From positions 8,494,001 through 8,558,000 of the forward strand of contig NW_020825289.1 in NCBI RefSeq assembly GCF_003286085.1: 64,000 bases of DNA, in the 5' to 3' direction. Both the position numbers and the translations under genes were made by a program. The stretch is from Drosophila persimilis. Taxonomy: Eukaryota; Arthropoda; Insecta; Diptera; Drosophilidae. Of the stretch, positions 59,811-64,000 are shown piece after piece. The notes beneath the pieces are model-generated. The model did not search any database. It worked only from the letters and a program-made list of their open reading frames with translations, and was not told the DNA's origin. Positions within the stretch are counted from its first letter, which is position 1; each line of letters begins with the position of its first letter.

Positions 59811-61445
59811 CTGAGTAGCAGTAGCAACCACCACCCTGCGGGCGGGTCGGTGGGTGTCGTCCCGTACCGGCGCTTGTCGTAACTTTTGTTATTATTGTTG
59901 CCGCTGTCGGTGTCGCTGCCTCTGCTGGCGTTTGTTCAAGCTGTGACCATTTCGTCACTGTCACTGTATGTGTGCGTTTTTGTGTGTGTATTTGTGTGCC
60001 GTAGTGCGCGCCTTTTACGAAATTGCGGCGTATAAACAAAAAGCGTGGACAAAAACGTCACACTGTCGACGTCATCAATACGAAACGTTATCAAAGGCCA
60101 TTCGGCCAGCAATGGGTGGCATTTTAACGAGCACTTATCCTCTCACGCCTTTCCACAGCTGAGTGGGCGGGCCCACGGGCGTGTGGGCGTGGGCGCCCAC
60201 ACTTTGTAATCAACAGAAGCAGCGGCAGAAGCAGAAGCAGAGCAGAGCAGCGGCAGCATCACCATCTTCTTCATATTCTATTTCCACCTCTTTGCGCCCA
60301 CTTTTCAGCTCTGGCTTATTTCTAGTTTCTTGAGCTTTTGTTTTTGTTTGGGTTTTTTGTTTTGCTAGCTCAGCCTTCTCTCCCCTGCTTATTCCCATTT
60401 CTTACTATTCTTCATCTCCTCTCCTCGGTCGTGTCTCTGTGTTGTCATTTTGCCTGCTGACAACTACAGCTACAACTATTTCGGTCTTCCCTTCACAAAA
60501 GCCCCAGCTTTCGTGCCAGTTTCGCGTGAGGCAGCAACCAGTAACGAAACTGAAACGAGGCAAGAGGCGAAAGGCGAAAGGCAGCGGAGACAAAAAATGG
60601 ATGAAGCTGATGCGACTACTGGCTGCCCTTTGGGGTGGCAGAAGCTCAGAATAAAGTCTGGGTTGAAAAATATGTAGATCCGAACAAAAAAGGGTTTGAT
60701 AAAAGGAAAACAGAACTAAAAGTCTGGGAAAACATCTACCAGAAGGTGGATGGTCTACTTTAACACACATTTAATAACAATATTAGACAGAAAACTGCAA
60801 AAATATGCTCTTGGAGATACTTTTGAAATATTTTATACACTCAGATAGCACTACACATAAACAATATCTTTTATGGGATACACGAAAGTTCAAAAGTTTG
60901 ATATATTCATGGTTAAGGGTATGCAAATGAATAGCTAACATATATTATAGACCCAAATATTATTTTAAAACCCAAATGACATCCTTTAGGATAGGTTGAA
61001 ACAGCATATTACTAGGATTATACTATTTGGTAGACTTAAATTTAAGGTGAAATACCTTTTTTTTAAACAATATTTGGCTTGACAGATCATAGAAGCATCT
61101 AGAAATCCTCTGGGTTCGCCAACCCAGAGATTCTCTATAGTAGCATGAGTTGTTCCCCAAAACAACCTGCTGAACTTTGCCCTGCCACCTTCCGCCTTTC
61201 CCGCATCATCATTATCGCCATCACCATCATCGTGGTAGTCATCATTGTAATAATGATGGAAATTCTGTTGCCTACTGACTCTCTTGAGTCTGTGTGGGGC
61301 ACAAAAGCGTAATTTTCGTAGTTTTATTCGCTTGCACGGCAACATCCAGTGCCAGTGCCAGGAGGAGTGCTGGGGGCACTAGGGTTCAGGGGGGGAGGTA
61401 GGCTAAAACTAGCTTCAAGTACACCGTCGAGTGCACATCGTTTTC

Positions 61446-61478
61446 TGTGTCTGTGTCTGTGTGTGTGTGTGTGTGTGC
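61446..61478. repeat. (TG)n microsatellite, imperfect
   Basis: TGTGTC repeats leading into an uninterrupted TG run. Confidence 0.85.
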
Positions 61479-62072
61479 TTCTCTCGGGTGATACTCTCTC
61501 GGTAGGTGCCCTCTGTGGCACGAAGGGCGTCGCTTGTGCGCCCGAAAGACTACAGACCCTGCCCCCCCTGGCCCCCAGGCCCCCTACCCTATAGAGTTGC
61601 TACTTTTGTACTCTTTTTGCTTTATCCATATTTTTGTTTTCATCATTGTTCCGATTCATGGATATGGATGGCTGCCTTACTAGTCTAAAGTTTTCCGTTT
61701 TGTGTCTAGTGTTCACTGTGTGTGTGTGCTGCTGACGTTGCCGTATCTTTGAGGCCAGATACAGATACATAGTTGATGATGTATCTCTCTCTGTGGCTTT
61801 GTCGCTGCCGTTGACGAGCGACAACCACAAAGATGTTGACGATGATGGGCGAATGGTGATGTGATGATGGGTCTTTGCTCAATCTTGTCTTTCTCACAGT
61901 TATGGGTTTCCCCCTTTCCACCTGCCCCGTCGCTCTAGTCACCGTTGTGAGGTCGAGGCTCGCTCGTTTTGGCCATCATTAGTGGGGTGCACGAGCACGG
62001 ACCAACAGTTTATTATCCATAACTTGGATAAAACTCCCCCCTAAACCTGAACTGCTTTCTTTATTGCAGGAC

Positions 62073-62087
62073 ATGCTTGCCGCTTGA
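62073..62087 (+). promoter_or_regulatory. Su(z)2: Short upstream ORF in the Su(z)2 leader
   Basis: The first ATG after the acceptor opens a five-codon frame ATG CTT GCC GCT TGA (MLAA), ending 59 nt before the Su(z)2 start codon. Such short upstream frames can lower translation of the main frame. Confidence 0.5.
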
Positions 62088-62146
62088 GTGTTGACCAAAA
62101 AGAGAGGCTAACTAAAACACACACTTCCGGCAGGAGGAGGAGGAGA

Positions 62147-64000
62147 ATGCATCTCCAAACCACGCACAAAACGATTCAACCCGAGGCCAGACCCGCTATG
62201 GATTCCACAATCTCCACGGCCTCCAGTTCCTCGGCAACTGCTGCCCCACATTGCGATGTGCGGCAGTTTCATGGATTGATCACCTGTGGCCTCTGCCAGG
62301 GCTACATGATCGATCCCACCACAGTGGACTATTGCTATCACACATGTAAGTAGTCTCCCCCCCCCCCCCCCCCCCCCCCGTCTGGGGTTGTCCTTTTGCC
62401 AGGATATCCCCAAATGAAACCAAACCCTTTCCTTCACAGATTGCCGCAGTTGCATCTTGAAGCATCTGCTGCGCGTCGCCTATTGCCCGCAGTGCAAGGC
62501 CAGCGGCGGCAAGGAGATCAGCGAGATCAATCTCAGGTAGGTCCATCATCCATACCATCCATCCAATTTACAAGGATCTACATGAATTCGAGTACAGAGT
62601 TTCACACAGATTAGCGCTTTTGGCATATTCCCTAGAATTTTAAAGATTTCTATAAGATGGAAGATGGAAGATATGTATATATAAGATATATATGTCGTAG
62701 AACAAGTTATACCAGGAAAAAGGCTATGCTTTCAAAGCTTTCTAGTTCCCTTTTACATGAAACCCTCAGTTTGGAGCGACCCAAAGAGTAATGCCCACAT
62801 TTCCCTTCCAGATCGGACGACACATTGCGATCTCTGATCTATAAGCTGGTGCCGGGTCTCTATAGACGGGCGTGCGATCAGCTGGCCGAATTCACAGAGC
62901 AGCATCGGGTCCTGTTCGAAGCGGACGACCAGCCGCCCGAGCCAGAGCCGGAGCCGGAGTTCTTTACATCGTCGGATCTTGTGAGGTGAGAAGGGTTAAA
63001 AAAGACGGAAGGGGAAGGGAAAGCCGGTTCAAGGGGTCCAGGGTATTAATGCCATCCAATTTTGGCTTGTCTTTCGTTTAGTCTCTCCCTGGAATACCAT
63101 CCGGCGATGCTGGAGAAGTGCACGGCGGGCGAGGTGCCGCCGGTTATCTACCTGCAGTGCCCCGCCGGACTGAAGGTGGAGCTGCTGCGGCGTTTCCTCT
63201 GCTCCAAGTACAACATCGATGCGGAGAACAAGCTGGTCGAGGTGGAGGTGACCTACGAGGACGAGGTGCTGCCCTCCAACTTCACTCTGATGGACGTGGG
63301 CTATTGCTACAAGTGGACTGGGGTAAGTGTCGTCATCCTCTACTCTCTGGGATTATGGGGCGGTGTCTATTGTCGCTTTTTGTGGCTTTTCCAACTACCG
63401 GAAAATTCGGATGAAGCGGGAAGAGGGGCAGGGGGAAACCGAATCCAATTGTGCCACCAGATTAACGTTCAATGTCCATTTTCCAACCCCATTTTCCCAC
63501 ATTCCTTCCATCCACTGTCCACCCCCTGCAGCTTGCCCCGATGGCCTTCTGCTACCGGATTATGGTGTACGAGAGCGAGCGAGCAAAAAACGACGAGAAC
63601 AATCTGTCGAAGATTAATAACCAAGACGTGGACAATGTGCAGAAGGTGCGTCGCTCTAAGGGCGGGAAGTCGGTGACCTTCGCGGAGGACCTCGAGTCCG
63701 AGCTGGACTCGGCTCTGGTGTCGTCGGGGTCACCACGTGCCAAGGGACGCAGCAACAAGTCCTCGAAGCTGTCACCGCCCCCGAAGACCAAGCGCCTGGC
63801 GACGGCCAAGCGAGAGCTAGAGGACAGCTCCAGCTCCAGCTCGGTGAGCAGCTTCAAGAGTCTCCGGAGCAACGACATGCGCTACAGCGACTATGCCGTG
63901 GCCCGCGTCAAAAGCGAGCCGGAGCCGGAACCGGATGCGACCGCCGAGCAGCCCCGAGAATCGTCCGGCCTGCCCCCACACATGAACATCGTGGTCAGCA
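62147..64000 (+). CDS. Su(z)2: Su(z)2 (Suppressor of zeste 2), Polycomb-group RING protein, 5' part; runs off the window
   Basis: Paralogue of Psc and alternative PRC1 RING subunit in nuclear silencing. CDS read as join(62147..62345,62440..62536,62812..62985,63082..63322,63532..>64000), all junctions GT..AG and in phase. The start MHLQTTHKTIQPEARPAM is preferred because it opens the exon frame and agrees with melanogaster Su(z)2. The next Met (codon 18) is an alternative. RING finger: CGLCQGYMIDPTTVDYCYH, then YCRSCILKHLLRVAYCPQC. The intron after YCYHT falls at the same RING position as in Psc, which supports common descent. RAWUL domain about residues 170-250 (VIYLQCPAGLKVELLRRFLC to NFTLMDVGYCYKW). 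After it comes a Lys/Ser-rich region with KSVTFAEDLESELDS. The last exon is still open at 64,000. The first intron holds a 23-bp C run. Confidence 0.94.
62357..62379. repeat. C homopolymer in Su(z)2 intron 1
   Basis: Run of 23 C starting 11 bp after the splice donor of a 94-bp intron. Long poly-C is rare in Drosophila and is also a common place for length errors in assemblies. Confidence 0.85.

Larger units (their letters stand above)
59651..62069 (+). other. Su(z)2: Probable Su(z)2 leader intron
   Basis: Ends with TTCTTTATTGCAG at 62,069. Contains (TG)n at 59783-59810 and 61446-61478, and mixed CA/GT-rich and AT-rich DNA. No nested gene recognised. Confidence 0.45.

Overview
The window is nuclear DNA from a Drosophila species outside the closest relatives of D. 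melanogaster. Evidence: short introns of 55-80 bp with GTAAGT/GTGAGT donors, GC-rich coding third positions, dense (CA)n, (GA)n and (CAG)n tracts, and a gene order typical of Muller element C near the melanogaster 49E-F interval (Mdr49, then Psc and Su(z)2). An obscura-group or similar species is my best guess, but the sequence alone does not prove it.

Left part (1-17 kb) is gene-dense. On the minus strand lie slv (SWEET sugar transporter, 5 coding exons), an uncharacterised 293-codon frame with an internal duplication, and Mdr49 (full ABC-B P-glycoprotein, 7 coding exons, 1,300 aa). Next is a cluster of three DM9-domain genes. Two are on the minus strand (one with a proline-rich linker between two DM9 pairs). 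The third is on the plus strand, divergent from them. At least two of the three start from a coding exon only 4 nt long (ATG G), and a cluster of GATA-factor sites lies between the divergent pair.

Middle (17-28 kb) is intergenic. It has low-complexity DNA, a decayed Tim10 copy that still holds an intron-like segment (about 23.1-23.4 kb), and next to it a possible leucine-rich-repeat relic.

Right part (28-64 kb) is the Psc-Su(z)2 complex of Polycomb-group genes. Psc is on the minus strand (coding exons between 39,254 and 28,260; 1,659 aa) with RING and RAWUL domains and a long polyglutamine tract. Su(z)2 is on the plus strand from 62,147 and runs off the window end. The two paralogues are divergent, with about 23 kb between start codons. 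That interval is full of GAGA-type repeats and GCCAT (Pho-like) cores, as expected for Polycomb-regulated DNA. Two sub-regions (39.4-40.1 kb and 57.6-57.9 kb) are the best candidate response elements. An unrecognised two-segment open frame near 50.7-51.3 kb, flanked by a short diverged direct repeat, is the least explained piece of the interval.

Psc and Su(z)2 proteins are alternative subunits of PRC1-type complexes and repress transcription, probably including their own locus. The other genes (sugar transport, xenobiotic efflux, DM9 lectin-like proteins) have no evident functional link to them beyond position.
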